Below, in pieces: positions 17,326-26,158 of a stretch of 64,000 bases of DNA. This stretch comes from Acidobacteriota bacterium (lineage in GTDB: Bacteria; Acidobacteriota; Blastocatellia; UBA7656): the NCBI GenBank assembly GCA_016201275.1, contig JACQDB010000149.1:1-64000 (forward strand), given 5' to 3'. A model generated the notes under the pieces. That model was not told where the DNA came from. It worked only from the letters and a program-made list of their open reading frames with translations, and did no database searches. Each line of letters opens with the position of its first letter. Position 1 is the stretch's first letter. The translations under genes and the position numbers were made by a program.

Positions 17326-18060
17326 ATTGGGCGGATTGATAGCCACGCTGTTGAAGTCGCTGTACCACATAGTGACTTCCATAGAGGGGCTTGATTTAGA
17401 GACTTTCATTTTGCGGGGAATCTGGTCTTCTTCGCCTATCCATAAGAGTACGGAATCGTTGCCTGCATTACCGGCTTTGATCTCGGTGATTTCGTAAAGG
17501 ATGGTTGGGACATTATCAATGCTGGCCTTTCCCAGCATTCTGCCCTGCAATTTCAGATTCGGCGTTGAGGACATGGCGTTAAGGATTTGCTGGGGATCGA
17601 ATTCCGGTTTTGGCAAAGGGCTATTGACTATTTTCCAAGCACCTTTGCCTTCTCTGGAATACAAAGTTGAGCCGATGATGATGGCCTCGCCGGTTTGACT
17701 TTGTATATGATAGCGATTGGGTTTTGCCGTCTCGATTACCATTTCCAAATCGCCTTGCGGTGCGCCATTGATTTTCAGTTTGAAGCGTAAAGAAGAGAGC
17801 GCGGCCAATTTTGAAAAACTATTTTTTACCAGGCTCAAAGCATTAAAAGATTCGCCTCTGCTGTTCTCCGGTTGATTAGGCGGGACAAACGCTTCGGTTT
17901 TGTCTTCAGCGGTGAGGCTGCCGGACTTGCCTGTCATCACATCTTCAGTGGTTAATCTAGGCGTAATGCGGCGTTGTGGCGTGGCTTGCTGCGCTACAGC
18001 TATAGAAGACAAGAGCAAAAACAGCATGAATTTGGCTGGCAGATTAAATAGGATTTTCAT
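17323..18060 (-). CDS. LolA-like outer-membrane lipoprotein carrier-fold protein
   Basis: A 245-residue exported protein with a clear signal peptide (KFMLFLLLSSIAVAQQ). After a Thr/Pro-rich spacer comes a domain with the alternating pattern of LolA/LolB and DUF2092 proteins: LRFKLKINGAPQGDLEMVIE, PNRYHIQS, EAIIIGSTLYSREGKGAWK and a last strand block EDQIPRKMKVSKSSPS...VTMWYSDF. These folds bind acyl chains in the periplasm, but a direct lipoprotein carrier role is uncertain. Its TAG stop codon lies at the very edge of a palindromic repeat. Divergent from the acyltransferase gene at 18244. Confidence 0.65.
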   Translation of the reverse strand: MKILFNLPAKFMLFLLLSSIAVAQQATPQRRITPRLTTEDVMTGKSGSLTAEDKTEAFVPPNQPENSRGESFNALSLVKNSFSKLAALSSLRFKLKINGAPQGDLEMVIETAKPNRYHIQSQTGEAIIIGSTLYSREGKGAWKIVNSPLPKPEFDPQQILNAMSSTPNLKLQGRMLGKASIDNVPTILYEITEIKAGNAGNDSVLLWIGEEDQIPRKMKVSKSSPSMEVTMWYSDFNSVAINPPN

Positions 18061-18243
18061 AAGCGCCCTCCGAAAACTTTTGCAGGTATCTGGGTTTCGC
18101 CAATGGGGACGAAATCCTCTCGAAGATAAGTTGAAAGGTGGTATGGGTCAATACAAAAAACAAACGGCAGAGTGGTTGGCAGAGTGGTTGGCAAATCTGT
18201 GGACTTTGCATTTTGCCTTTGGCGTTGATTATACTCAGCCCCT

Positions 18244-19041
18244 ATGCCTGACGAAGAAATTACCATACGTGAATGTGTGACGAGCAAGGATTTCCAACAA
18301 TGTATAGAGTTGGAGCGCTTAATCTGGAATGATGATGACATAGACATCATGCCTATACGTCTATACATGATTTCTCGCAACTGTAATGCCCCAACCTTCG
18401 GCGCGTTCAACGGCTTCGGCCATCTGTTGGGCTTTGTTCACACCGCTATTGCGTTGATTAATCGTCAAGCGGTGTATCATTCGCACCTTGCAGGAGTGGT
18501 TGAAGAGATGCGTCACCAGGACATAGGCTATCGTTTGAAACTGGCGCAACGCGAACACGCCATTGCCGCAGGGGTAGTGATGATCTTTTGGTCATTCGAT
18601 CCGCTGCAATCGCGCAACGCGCATTTCAATATCAACAAACTAGGAGCCATCATACGCGCCTACAAAGAGAATTATTATGGGGAAGGGGTGTCATCGGTTT
18701 TCGATTCGCATCTGCCTTCGGATCGAGTTATTGCCGAATGGTGGATTCAATCTCCGCACGTTGACAGTACGCTTGCCGGTCAGCGTCCGCTGGTTGAGTC
18801 GCCCACTGTTGCCGTAGAAATCCCCGATCACATAGAGGCTGTTCGTGAACAATCGCTTGACGAACACATCAAATGGAGAATGAAGACGCGGGAGAATTTT
18901 TTACAGGCGTTGGACAAAGGCCGCATTGTGCGCGGTTTTGTACGCGATATGGAGAAGCGCAGCAGTTCGTATCTGTTTGGTGACGACGAAGCGCAATTTC
19001 ATTTTGCGACAGAAGCAGGCGAGCCATTAGGTCAACCGTAG
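18244..19041 (+). CDS. GNAT-family N-acyltransferase (COG3375-like)
   Basis: A 265-residue cytoplasmic protein. The N-terminal half is a GNAT acyltransferase: an IRECVTSKDFQQCIELERLIW start, then the HLAGVVEEMRHQDIGYRLKLAQR block, where QDIGYRLK corresponds to the acyl-CoA pyrophosphate-binding loop, and MIFWSFDPLQSRNAHFNINKLGA. This group characteristically lies next to N-acylamino-acid racemase genes, as here (13 bases to the next start). In Geobacillus-type pathways a GNAT enzyme succinylates D-amino acids before racemisation; that role is inferred from the neighbour. ATG at 18244 is used; no strong ribosome site is visible. Confidence 0.78.
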   Translation: MPDEEITIRECVTSKDFQQCIELERLIWNDDDIDIMPIRLYMISRNCNAPTFGAFNGFGHLLGFVHTAIALINRQAVYHSHLAGVVEEMRHQDIGYRLKLAQREHAIAAGVVMIFWSFDPLQSRNAHFNINKLGAIIRAYKENYYGEGVSSVFDSHLPSDRVIAEWWIQSPHVDSTLAGQRPLVESPTVAVEIPDHIEAVREQSLDEHIKWRMKTRENFLQALDKGRIVRGFVRDMEKRSSSYLFGDDEAQFHFATEAGEPLGQP

Positions 19042-19054
19042 TGGTAAGGAAATT

Positions 19055-20173
19055 ATGCAACTGGAAAAACTTGAACTCAGAGAGATTCGCCTGCCGTTGA
19101 TTCATCCTTTTGAAACCAGTTTCGGCAGGACTACGCACCGCCGTATTTTAATCATACGCGCCTATGATCAATCCGGCGCGTATGGTTATGGCGAATGCAC
19201 TGCGCCGGAAGAGCCTTTCTTCAATCACGAGACTATTGATACGGCTTGGTTGATGATCAGTAAATTTGTTTCGCAGTTGCTGGCGGTAGCTAAAATCGCC
19301 AGGGCGGAACAGGTTAACGAAGCCTTAGCACGCATACGCGGCAATCGTATGGCGAAAGGCGGTGTCGAATGTGCTATATGGGATTTGCAAGCGCGTTTGG
19401 CTGAACAACCTTTGTGGCGGCATCTGGGCGGCACACAGACGATCATCAATTCGGGTGTTTCGATTGGTCTGCAACCCAATCTTGAGATGTTGCTTGACCA
19501 GGTTGATAGGGAATTGAGTGCAGGGTATCAGCGCATCAAGATTAAAATCAAGCCTGGGAGGGATGTGCAACTGGTAAAAGCCATACGCGAAAAGCATCCG
19601 CACATACTGCTATCGGTGGACGCCAATTCCGCTTATACGCTGGCTGACCTGGAGGTGCTGCGCGAGTTGGACGGCTATAATTTGTTGATGATTGAACAGC
19701 CTTTGTCGCCAGGTGATTTGGTAGATCATGCCAAGTTGCAGCGCGTTTTGCAGACGCCTGTCTGTTTAGACGAATCCATCAAAACCTTGAACGATGTGCG
19801 CCATGCGTTGGAACTAGGCTCAGGTAAAATTATCAACATCAAATTGGGGCGCGTAGGCGGCCATAGCGAAGCGCGAGCGATACAGGCTTACTGCGCCGAG
19901 CGTGGCATAGCGGTATGGTGCGGCGGTATGCTCGAAGCCGGAATCGGGCGCGCCCATAATATCGCTATGTCCACGCAACTGGGTTTTACTTTGCCCGGCG
20001 ATGTTTCGGCGTCGCAGCGTTATTGGGATGAAGATATCATCGAGCCAGCTGTGACAGTAAGCAGCAGCGGCACGATCTCCGCGCCGGAAGGGATAGGGTT
20101 AGGCTATGAGGTGAACGAAGCACGCTTGGAAGGACTGGTCGTGCGCCGCGAAATGGTGGCGCTAAACAGCTAG
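19055..20173 (+). CDS. N-succinylamino acid racemase / o-succinylbenzoate synthase
   Basis: A 372-residue enolase-superfamily enzyme of the muconate-lactonising subgroup. Catalytic features are the K-x-K pair in RIKIKIKPG, the metal ligands in SVDANSAY, MIEQPL and LDESI, and the second catalytic lysine in NIKLGRVGG. It would racemise N-acylamino acids or dehydrate SHCHC in menaquinone synthesis; both activities occur in this subfamily. The adjacent GNAT gene and absence of other men genes favour the N-succinylamino-acid route. An N-succinyl hydrolase needed to finish that pathway is not in the window. ATG at 19055 is preceded by GTGGTAAGGAAATT. Confidence 0.85.
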   Translation: MQLEKLELREIRLPLIHPFETSFGRTTHRRILIIRAYDQSGAYGYGECTAPEEPFFNHETIDTAWLMISKFVSQLLAVAKIARAEQVNEALARIRGNRMAKGGVECAIWDLQARLAEQPLWRHLGGTQTIINSGVSIGLQPNLEMLLDQVDRELSAGYQRIKIKIKPGRDVQLVKAIREKHPHILLSVDANSAYTLADLEVLRELDGYNLLMIEQPLSPGDLVDHAKLQRVLQTPVCLDESIKTLNDVRHALELGSGKIINIKLGRVGGHSEARAIQAYCAERGIAVWCGGMLEAGIGRAHNIAMSTQLGFTLPGDVSASQRYWDEDIIEPAVTVSSSGTISAPEGIGLGYEVNEARLEGLVVRREMVALNS

Positions 20174-20287
20174 ATGCCTAGTCAAGCGATTGAGCTTTCT
20201 TATCTTCACTCAAGGTACTGGGATGTTCGTAAACCAGCGTCTGATAACGTCGAGGGATGAGTATGTGATACATCTTATTTTTTTAAG

Positions 20288-20360
20288 ACCACAGGAAGCA
20301 GAGGCGGTGATGTAGTTATGCGGTTCAACGGTACAAGCCACCGCTTCTGCTTCCTGTGGT
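20288..20360. repeat. Palindromic hairpin, 22-base arms
   Basis: Arms 20288-20309 and 20339-20360 pair with one mismatch (ACCACAGGAAGCAGAGGCGGTG). It may terminate the racemase transcript. The 430 bases between the racemase and fabG genes hold this hairpin and a dispersed repeat but no gene. Confidence 0.65.
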
Positions 20361-20482
20361 AGTTGAGTTTTAATCAATAGGGAAGGGGAAATTCTATGGG
20401 GTAATCTATAGGGGGAATTGAATGTGATAAGCTTTGCTTAGAGATGGAGGGCTTAAACAGAAAATCATAAATATGAAATTCG

Positions 20483-20580
20483 CGGGTGTCGCAGAAATGG
20501 ATGTTTTGTCCAGATATTGTGTGCGATGGTCTAAGCATCTACAAGATATAGATTGTTGCTGGAATTCTGCGATACGCTCA
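20483..20580. repeat. 95-100 base palindromic dispersed repeat, copy B
   Basis: Begins GGTGTCGCAGAAATGGATGT and ends GAATTCTGCGATACGCTCA, with the paired core CCAGATATTGT / ACAAGATAT. It lies 20 bases upstream of the fabG start and so would be in its leader or promoter region. The other copies are at 17226-17325 and 48904-49005. Confidence 0.8.
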
Positions 20581-20599
20581 AATTAAAGTGGGAGGAGAT

Positions 20600-21346
20600 A
20601 TGTCTGAGTTTGCGGGGAAAACGGCAATCGTAACGGGTGGGTCGAGAGGTATAGGTAGAGGAATTGTGAAGGAGTTAGCCCGTCGTGGTACGCAAGTCGC
20701 CTTCAGTTACAGCCGGAATCAGGAGATTGCTGAAGCATTGATAGCCGATATTAAAGGCGAAGGCGGTAAGGCTGTAGGGTTTCAAGCTGACGCGGTGGAT
20801 GTGAAGGCAGCTGAAAAGATGGTTCAGGAGGTCAAGGCTGCTTTTGGTTCGGTTGATTATTTGGTAAATAATGCGGGTATCACTCGTGATAATTTGATTA
20901 TGCGTATGAGCGTAGATGATTGGGATGCGGTGATAAATACTAATCTCAAAGGTGTTTTCAATGTTACCAAGCCAGTCGTAGCGCTGATGGTTCGGCAACG
21001 CAAAGGCTCAATTCTAAATATCTCTTCGATCAGCGGTGTTGTGGGTATGGCGGGGCAGACCAATTATTCGGCTTCTAAGGCTGGTTTGATAGGATTTACG
21101 AAAGCTCTTGCCAAGGAGGTAGCGAAACGGCAGGTCACAGTCAACGCGCTGGCGCTAGGGTTGATTGAAACGGATATGACCAACATATTATCCGAAGAGT
21201 ACAGACAGAAGATGATTGAGAGCATACCGCTGGGACGCTATGGCTCGGTGCAGGAGGTCGCAGAGATCGTCGCCTTTCTACTTTCTGACAGCGCCCAATA
21301 CATTACCGGTCAAGTGATACAGGCTGATGGCGGTCTGGCGATTTAA
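20600..21346 (+). CDS. fabG: 3-oxoacyl-ACP reductase
   Basis: A 248-residue short-chain dehydrogenase/reductase; ATG at 20600 follows GGGAGGAGAT, so the longer frame from 20588 is not used. It reduces 3-oxoacyl-ACP with NADPH in fatty acid elongation. Motifs are the cofactor loop GGSRGIGRG (about 12-20), NNAGITRDN, and the catalytic triad Ser in NISSISGV with Tyr/Lys in NYSASKAG. The C-terminus GRYGSVQEVAEIVAFLLSDSAQYITGQVIQADGG is typical of FabG. No acyl-carrier or other fab genes are adjacent, so a role in a specialised hydroxyacyl pathway is also possible. Confidence 0.88.
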   Translation: MSEFAGKTAIVTGGSRGIGRGIVKELARRGTQVAFSYSRNQEIAEALIADIKGEGGKAVGFQADAVDVKAAEKMVQEVKAAFGSVDYLVNNAGITRDNLIMRMSVDDWDAVINTNLKGVFNVTKPVVALMVRQRKGSILNISSISGVVGMAGQTNYSASKAGLIGFTKALAKEVAKRQVTVNALALGLIETDMTNILSEEYRQKMIESIPLGRYGSVQEVAEIVAFLLSDSAQYITGQVIQADGGLAI

Positions 21347-21442
21347 GTTTTGTCTAGTAGTTTACCGGAGGAGAAAATCATCCGACGAAGAGTTAAGGAT
21401 AGAAGAGGCTGAAAGCTACGGCTTAGACATAGAGGTTTCGAC

Positions 21443-22159
21443 ATGAAAGTGTCTGTGCTGGCATACGAACATTTTTATCTTGAATTTGAATCGGAAGCAG
21501 AGCTACAGAAGGAATATGACCACAATATTTCTGCAGGAGGTCTGTCCTTTCATACTACTATGCAACTGCCGGAATTTTCGGCGATGCAAATCACTTTGAA
21601 ATTAACCAATGGCGGGGAGCTTAGTCTCGCCGCAACAGTGGTCAAGGCTTTGCCAGAGGGGTTGGCCGTAGCTTTTGAAACCAAGCCTGATTTGATATGG
21701 GCAACTCTTATGACAAAACCAGATGAGATTAATACGGCGACCACAAGTTCGGAGATCAATGTATGGGAGCGAGTTCGCCATCTGTCTCGCGTGGAAAAAT
21801 TACTACTTGCGCCGAAAGCTGACCGTAGTGAACGCCAGGTATTACTGCAAGACAACGATGCTCAAGTTATTTTTTCGTTGTTGAAGAATCCACGGATTAC
21901 CGTCGAAGAAGTGCTGCGTATCGCAAGGTCGTCACTACTTTCGGCTATCGCAGCAGAGACTATCGCCAAGACTACTATATGGGCAGGGAATTCGGAAATA
22001 CGTGTTGCTCTGGTGCATAATCCGCGAACGCCTACGGCGATAGCCTTGAAGTTATTGCCGACTTTGCCGGAACCCGATATACGCCAAATTGCCAAAGCTA
22101 CTGCGGTTAGTCAGGCGCTCAGACAAGCCGCCTTGAGAATTATCGTAAATCGAAAATAG
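21443..22159 (+). CDS. PilZ-like domain protein with helical C-terminus
   Basis: A 238-residue cytoplasmic protein. The first 90 residues resemble a PilZ-type beta barrel (YDHNISAGGLSFHTTMQLPEFSAMQITLKL), with the NISAGG motif that follows the c-di-GMP-binding arginines in canonical PilZ proteins; the RxxxR motif itself is not evident, so nucleotide binding is doubtful. Residues 105-238 are helical repeats (RITVEEVLRIARSSLLSAIA, NPRTPTAIALKLLPTL) similar to the DUF2336/HEAT-like helices that often accompany PilZ modules. It is 97 bases after fabG, same strand. Two diguanylate cyclases occur later in the window. Confidence 0.6.
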   Translation: MKVSVLAYEHFYLEFESEAELQKEYDHNISAGGLSFHTTMQLPEFSAMQITLKLTNGGELSLAATVVKALPEGLAVAFETKPDLIWATLMTKPDEINTATTSSEINVWERVRHLSRVEKLLLAPKADRSERQVLLQDNDAQVIFSLLKNPRITVEEVLRIARSSLLSAIAAETIAKTTIWAGNSEIRVALVHNPRTPTAIALKLLPTLPEPDIRQIAKATAVSQALRQAALRIIVNRK

Positions 22160-22338
22160 CGATTATGTTGTGTAAGCGCTGGATTTTTTAGGGAATCGGT
22201 AAGATAGAACCAGGGTCTGATAACGAAGTCGAGTTGTCCAGATTATATGAGAGATTTGAATAATTGGGAATCTAAAGTTACCATAGTTACTATTCATATT
22301 TGTTATTGGGATATTTGCTTGAGTAGAGGGATAGAATA

Positions 22339-22623
22339 ATGCCTAAAGTCAACAAGGGAAAGCATCCATCAAAAGATTTAGATATAAGGAGTCAAGGATT
22401 TGGCGTAGCCTCAGGGTATGAAAAAACCTACAATCAAAAAACTAATGCCATAGTAGAAGTATATGGACCGATCCCGCATTCCGGTTACTACGGAACAGGG
22501 ATTGGTCAGCGGCCATTTAAAATTGGACAAGCTGGGTTTTCGGAAGAAACTTCCTGGTATAAGAATCAATATGGGGAATTGACAGCTAATTCAAAGAGTA
22601 TAAAAAAGCCAGATGGCAAATAG
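22339..22623 (+). CDS. Small hypothetical protein
   Basis: A 94-residue protein with no signal peptide or membrane helix. It is Gly/Tyr/Lys-rich, with GFGVASGYEKTYNQ and HSGYYGTGIGQRPFKIGQAGFS, resembling short C-terminal toxin or structural-protein modules, but no family is recognised. AGAGGGATAGAATA precedes the ATG. It is convergent with a small lipoprotein gene only 8 bases away. Codon use is more A/T-rich than in the flanking biosynthetic genes. A real gene is likely but not certain. Confidence 0.5.
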   Translation: MPKVNKGKHPSKDLDIRSQGFGVASGYEKTYNQKTNAIVEVYGPIPHSGYYGTGIGQRPFKIGQAGFSEETSWYKNQYGELTANSKSIKKPDGK

Positions 22624-22631
22624 TCAACAGG

Positions 22632-22973
22632 TTACTTGAGGGCTCCTGCCAATAGGTCTTTAGCCTTTTGCTCATTTAATGTATAGATGGTACTACGCTC
22701 TTGCTTCCATTCTTGGTCTTCATTTTTCAGTATGAATCCGAGATGTTCTTTTTGCGGTTTTCCATCGCTACTTGAGAAATTATAGGTAACGACAAGAGCT
22801 ATATATTTTTTCCCCGGAACTGACGGATTGGTAAATTCAATCTCTTTCTGAATTTCCTGCGCACCATTGCTTCGCAAATATTCCTCAAGAGATTTTGGAA
22901 TACCATTTTGAGATCGCGAACAGTTGACTAGAATGAGAGTAAAAAAGATCAGTAGCAGTGAGAAGACTTTCAT
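22632..22973 (-). CDS. Small lipoprotein
   Basis: A 113-residue protein starting MKVFSLLLIFFTLILVNC, a lipobox ending at Cys18. The remaining 95 residues are polar with no recognised domain (GKKYIALVVTYNFSSSDGKPQKEHLGFIL). It and the small orphan at 22339 converge with only 8 bases between their stops; they may be a jointly acquired accessory pair, though nothing demonstrates interaction. A/T-rich like its neighbours. Confidence 0.6.
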   Translation of the reverse strand: MKVFSLLLIFFTLILVNCSRSQNGIPKSLEEYLRSNGAQEIQKEIEFTNPSVPGKKYIALVVTYNFSSSDGKPQKEHLGFILKNEDQEWKQERSTIYTLNEQKAKDLLAGALK

Positions 22974-23061
22974 TAATTAGGTATTCCTCCGTCTTGATAT
23001 TCGTGTCACGGTAATCGAGTCCGATAACAAAGATTATGTAGTAACGGCAGTTACTTTTTAT

Positions 23062-24228
23062 TTAGCCAAAAGCCGACTGACCAGTAATACTTTGACCTAT
23101 GATCAAAGTATGAATTTCATGGGTTCCTTCGTAAGTATAGACTGACTCCAAATTTGCCATATGCCGCATTATAGGATACTCGCCAGTTATACCATTAGCT
23201 CCTAATATACTACGTGAAGTTCTTGCTACTTCCAGAGCCATTGCCACATTATTCATCTTTGCCATAGAGACTTGAACGGGCTTCAGATTTCCAGTATCTT
23301 TCTTTCTTCCCAAATGTAAGCATAATAGTTGGGCTTTACTGATTCCTGTTACCATTTTAACAAGCTTCTCCTGAGTTAATTGAAACCCGCCTATTGGTCT
23401 GCCGAATTGTACACGTTGCTGAGAGTATCGTAAGGCTGTGTCATAGCATGACATTGCCGCTCCCAATGCTCCCCAAGCAATTCCATAGCGCGCTTGAGTC
23501 AAACACATTAGAGGACTCTTCAAGCCATTACTCTTTTCAAGCAAGTTTTCTTCTGGGATCAAGCAATCTTCAAATAGTAATTCCGAGGTGATTGAAGCTC
23601 TAAGACTTAATTTATGTTTTGTTAATCGCGTTGAGAACCCTCTAGTATCTTTATCAACCAAAAATCCTCTAATTTCTCCATCCAACTTTGCCCAGACAAT
23701 AGCTACATCTGCAATTGAGCCATTGGTAATCCAAGCCTTAGCACCATTCAAGATAAATCCACCAGTAACACGATCCGCTTTAGTCAACATATCGGCTGGA
23801 TTCGAACCAAAATTTGGCTCCGTTAAACCAAAACAACCAATGAGTCTTCCAGCAGCCATTTCCTTTAAGTATTTTCTTCTCTGCTCTTCATTGCCAAACG
23901 CATAGATTGGATACATACAAAGAGCGCCTTGCACGGAAGCGAAACTACGTATGCCAGAATCACAGGCTTCCAGTTCCTGCATTATTAAACCATATGCTAC
24001 GTTGTTTAATCCTGCACAGCCATACTCCTCTGGAAGATTAGCTCCTAAAACTCCTAATTCACCCAACTGTGGAATTAAATGATCTGGAAATTTACCTTCT
24101 TCGTAGCATTCAGCAATTAATGGATTAATTTCTGCTTCTACAAAATCTCTCACAGATTTCCTGGATAGTAATTCTTCTTCTGATAGTAAGGCATCAATCT
24201 CTAAAAAATCCACACTGGTAAATGACAT
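23062..24228 (-). CDS. gcdH: Glutaryl-CoA dehydrogenase
   Basis: A 388-residue acyl-CoA dehydrogenase. It oxidises and decarboxylates glutaryl-CoA to crotonyl-CoA in lysine/tryptophan breakdown. The substrate-binding arginine is in CDSGIRSFASVQ, the FAD/substrate block is GCFGLTEPNFGSNPADM, and the catalytic Glu is in YEGTHEIHTLIIG, the combination diagnostic of GCDH. The GRPIGGFQLTQEKLVKM helix is also characteristic. XdhC lies 9 bases upstream on the same strand, so the two are probably co-transcribed. Wobble positions are more A/T-rich than in the second acyl-CoA dehydrogenase at 36408. Confidence 0.9.
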   Translation of the reverse strand: MSFTSVDFLEIDALLSEEELLSRKSVRDFVEAEINPLIAECYEEGKFPDHLIPQLGELGVLGANLPEEYGCAGLNNVAYGLIMQELEACDSGIRSFASVQGALCMYPIYAFGNEEQRRKYLKEMAAGRLIGCFGLTEPNFGSNPADMLTKADRVTGGFILNGAKAWITNGSIADVAIVWAKLDGEIRGFLVDKDTRGFSTRLTKHKLSLRASITSELLFEDCLIPEENLLEKSNGLKSPLMCLTQARYGIAWGALGAAMSCYDTALRYSQQRVQFGRPIGGFQLTQEKLVKMVTGISKAQLLCLHLGRKKDTGNLKPVQVSMAKMNNVAMALEVARTSRSILGANGITGEYPIMRHMANLESVYTYEGTHEIHTLIIGQSITGQSAFG

Positions 24229-24237
24229 TCTATCTCC

Positions 24238-25002
24238 TTAGTGTTTCTCGTTAATACGCACTGAGTTCATAACTTTTATAATCTGAGCTAGTATAGAGAT
24301 TGCTATCTCTTCAGGCAACCTAGCCCCTATATCAAGACCTATAGGAGCATAGAGTTGCTCCAGTTTTTGCTCCTCTACAGCAGATAACTGCGATTGTTTA
24401 AGACTTTGAATAATACTCAATACTCTTCTTTTACTTCCAATCATACCAATATATTGTGCTTCCGTCTTTAGAGCTTGCCTTAAAGCAACAGAGTCGTATT
24501 GATGGCCTCGAGTGACAATAACTATCGCACTATTTGAATTTGGCGTAAGACTTTCAAATGGTGCTGAAAAGTTTACTAGAGAGCAATTGATACGAGTATC
24601 TAGCTCTATCACTCTCCTTAAAAAAAGTTCACGGTCATCAATCAATACAATATGAAATCCGCTACTTGTACCCAGTACAGCTAGAGCTTTTCCTACATGA
24701 CCAGCGCCAAGAATAAAAATTGTTCGTTGGCCTCCAATGTAGTCAACCACATAATATTTATCTTCCAAAAAAAAGCTATAGGAGGACGCATGATTTTCTA
24801 GGCCCTCTCGAATTTTAGCGAACACTTTATCAGATAAAAGACTGCTATTTTCATTAATCTGACTTAAAAAATCGGATACAGATAAAAGAAATCTCCTTAC
24901 TTTATCACCCGAAGAAAACGAAGTAATACGAATATAATTTCCCTTTTCCTTGCGGTTAGATAAGCTTTCTAATAAGTCTCTATTAGTCTGTGATGCACTC
25001 AT
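24238..25002 (-). CDS. xdhC: XdhC/CoxI-family molybdenum cofactor protein
   Basis: A protein of about 254 residues from ATG at 25002; an alternative upstream start would include a short repetitive N-terminus (KERESKERESEE) produced by a perfect 15-base duplication at 25027-25056. XdhC binds molybdenum cofactor and delivers it to xanthine-dehydrogenase-like enzymes. The dinucleotide-binding fold is seen in TIFILGAGHVGKALAVLG, then VIVTRGHQYD and AQYIGMIGSKRR and the C-terminal APIGLDIGARLPEEIAISILAQI. No molybdenum hydroxylase of that family is in the window; the molybdoenzyme at 45793 belongs to the DMSO-reductase family. Confidence 0.82.
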   Translation of the reverse strand: MSASQTNRDLLESLSNRKEKGNYIRITSFSSGDKVRRFLLSVSDFLSQINENSSLLSDKVFAKIREGLENHASSYSFFLEDKYYVVDYIGGQRTIFILGAGHVGKALAVLGTSSGFHIVLIDDRELFLRRVIELDTRINCSLVNFSAPFESLTPNSNSAIVIVTRGHQYDSVALRQALKTEAQYIGMIGSKRRVLSIIQSLKQSQLSAVEEQKLEQLYAPIGLDIGARLPEEIAISILAQIIKVMNSVRINEKH

Positions 25003-25124
25003 AATAATTATGTATAGCCATTCCTCGGACTCCCTTTCCTTGGACTCCCTTTCCTTCATCCATCGTCAGCACTTTATTCACCGTCATTCTCATCTTTCAT
25101 TCCCATCTTTACTTCAACGCATCT

Positions 25125-26117
25125 CTACTTCACTACTAAAGCACCTCTTGAGCGTACTCTTACCCCCTGTCTATTTACAGAGAATCTAATCTTCCTGTCG
25201 TTATCAGACTCTGCTAACTCAGCCGGGTAGTAGCCCAGTAAATATTGCTGACGCAGTTCGCTGGCGATGTGACTAAAGGCATTGGTTAAATCGCCCAGAC
25301 TATCGGCTCTTTCCAGTTTCCCTCCTGACAAGTCTGCTAGTTTTTCCAGATACTGATCGGCTTGCTGGTAGGTCTGCTCCAAGCCTTGCCGCTTCATTCG
25401 CAACTGCTCTTCTGTATATGCAGAACCAGCTAATACACGTCTTTCCACATCCGCTCTGGTGTTATATCGAATCGGATAAATTATCACATCCTCGCTCTCT
25501 ATAACTGCATCCAACGTATCCTCTTCTTCAATTTCACTGCTCGCGTTATCTATGCCATCGCTGAATAACAACACAGCCTTTCTACCCGCCAAGCGATTTA
25601 GTTTTTCCCACACGGCTGTATAAACGGCTTCATACACCTGCGTAAACCCTCCTGGCCGTATCGCTCGCACTGCCCTCTTTAATACATCCCTGTTTCCAGT
25701 CATCTCACAATGCACCTGCACACTTTCATTGAAGCTGATGACCATTACTTCATCACTCGGTCGCAAGCTATCTATGAAGGCTTCCGCAGCGCGCTTAATC
25801 AATTCTAATTGTTCCGCCGTAGAGCCGCTGGAATCTAACAGCAAAGCTACATGAAAAGGCTGTTCCAACGACCCGAAAAAAGCGATCTCCTGCTCCACTC
25901 CGTCTTCATATAAATGAAAATCCTTAGCCTTCAGATCAGTGATGTAACGCCCCCCCTTATCACTGACCACTACAGGTATCTGCACCAGTGTCGAAGACAG
26001 CTTTATGGTTTCGTCATCCTGATTCTCTTGCTTTTGCGCCTGCCCAAAAGCCTGCACACAGAGATTGAGAATCACAACAAAAAATAGAATCAGAGGAAGT
26101 ATTTTTTTATACGCCAT
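25125..26117 (-). CDS. Secreted VWA-domain protein (acidobacterial type)
   Basis: ATG at 26117 is preceded by GAGGAGGATTGCTG on the minus strand and is preferred to the longer frame. The 330-residue product has a signal peptide (ILPLILFFVVILNLCVQAFG). The following VQIPVVVSDKGGRYITDLKAKDFHLYEDG is the characteristic lead-in of VWFA-related acidobacterial proteins. The VWA domain has an intact metal-ion site: DSSGS, a Thr in GGFTQVYEAV, and SDGIDNAS. The end, QQYLLGYYPA...RKIRFSVNRQGVRVRSR, is a conserved family tail. Its role is unknown; it is upstream-adjacent to a nucleotide-sugar gene cluster on the same strand (the Ugd gene ends 41 bases before it). Confidence 0.85.
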   Translation of the reverse strand: MAYKKILPLILFFVVILNLCVQAFGQAQKQENQDDETIKLSSTLVQIPVVVSDKGGRYITDLKAKDFHLYEDGVEQEIAFFGSLEQPFHVALLLDSSGSTAEQLELIKRAAEAFIDSLRPSDEVMVISFNESVQVHCEMTGNRDVLKRAVRAIRPGGFTQVYEAVYTAVWEKLNRLAGRKAVLLFSDGIDNASSEIEEEDTLDAVIESEDVIIYPIRYNTRADVERRVLAGSAYTEEQLRMKRQGLEQTYQQADQYLEKLADLSGGKLERADSLGDLTNAFSHIASELRQQYLLGYYPAELAESDNDRKIRFSVNRQGVRVRSRGALVVK

Positions 26118-26158
26118 CAGCAATCCTCCTCAAGCGTTTTGCCCCTATAGGTAAATCT

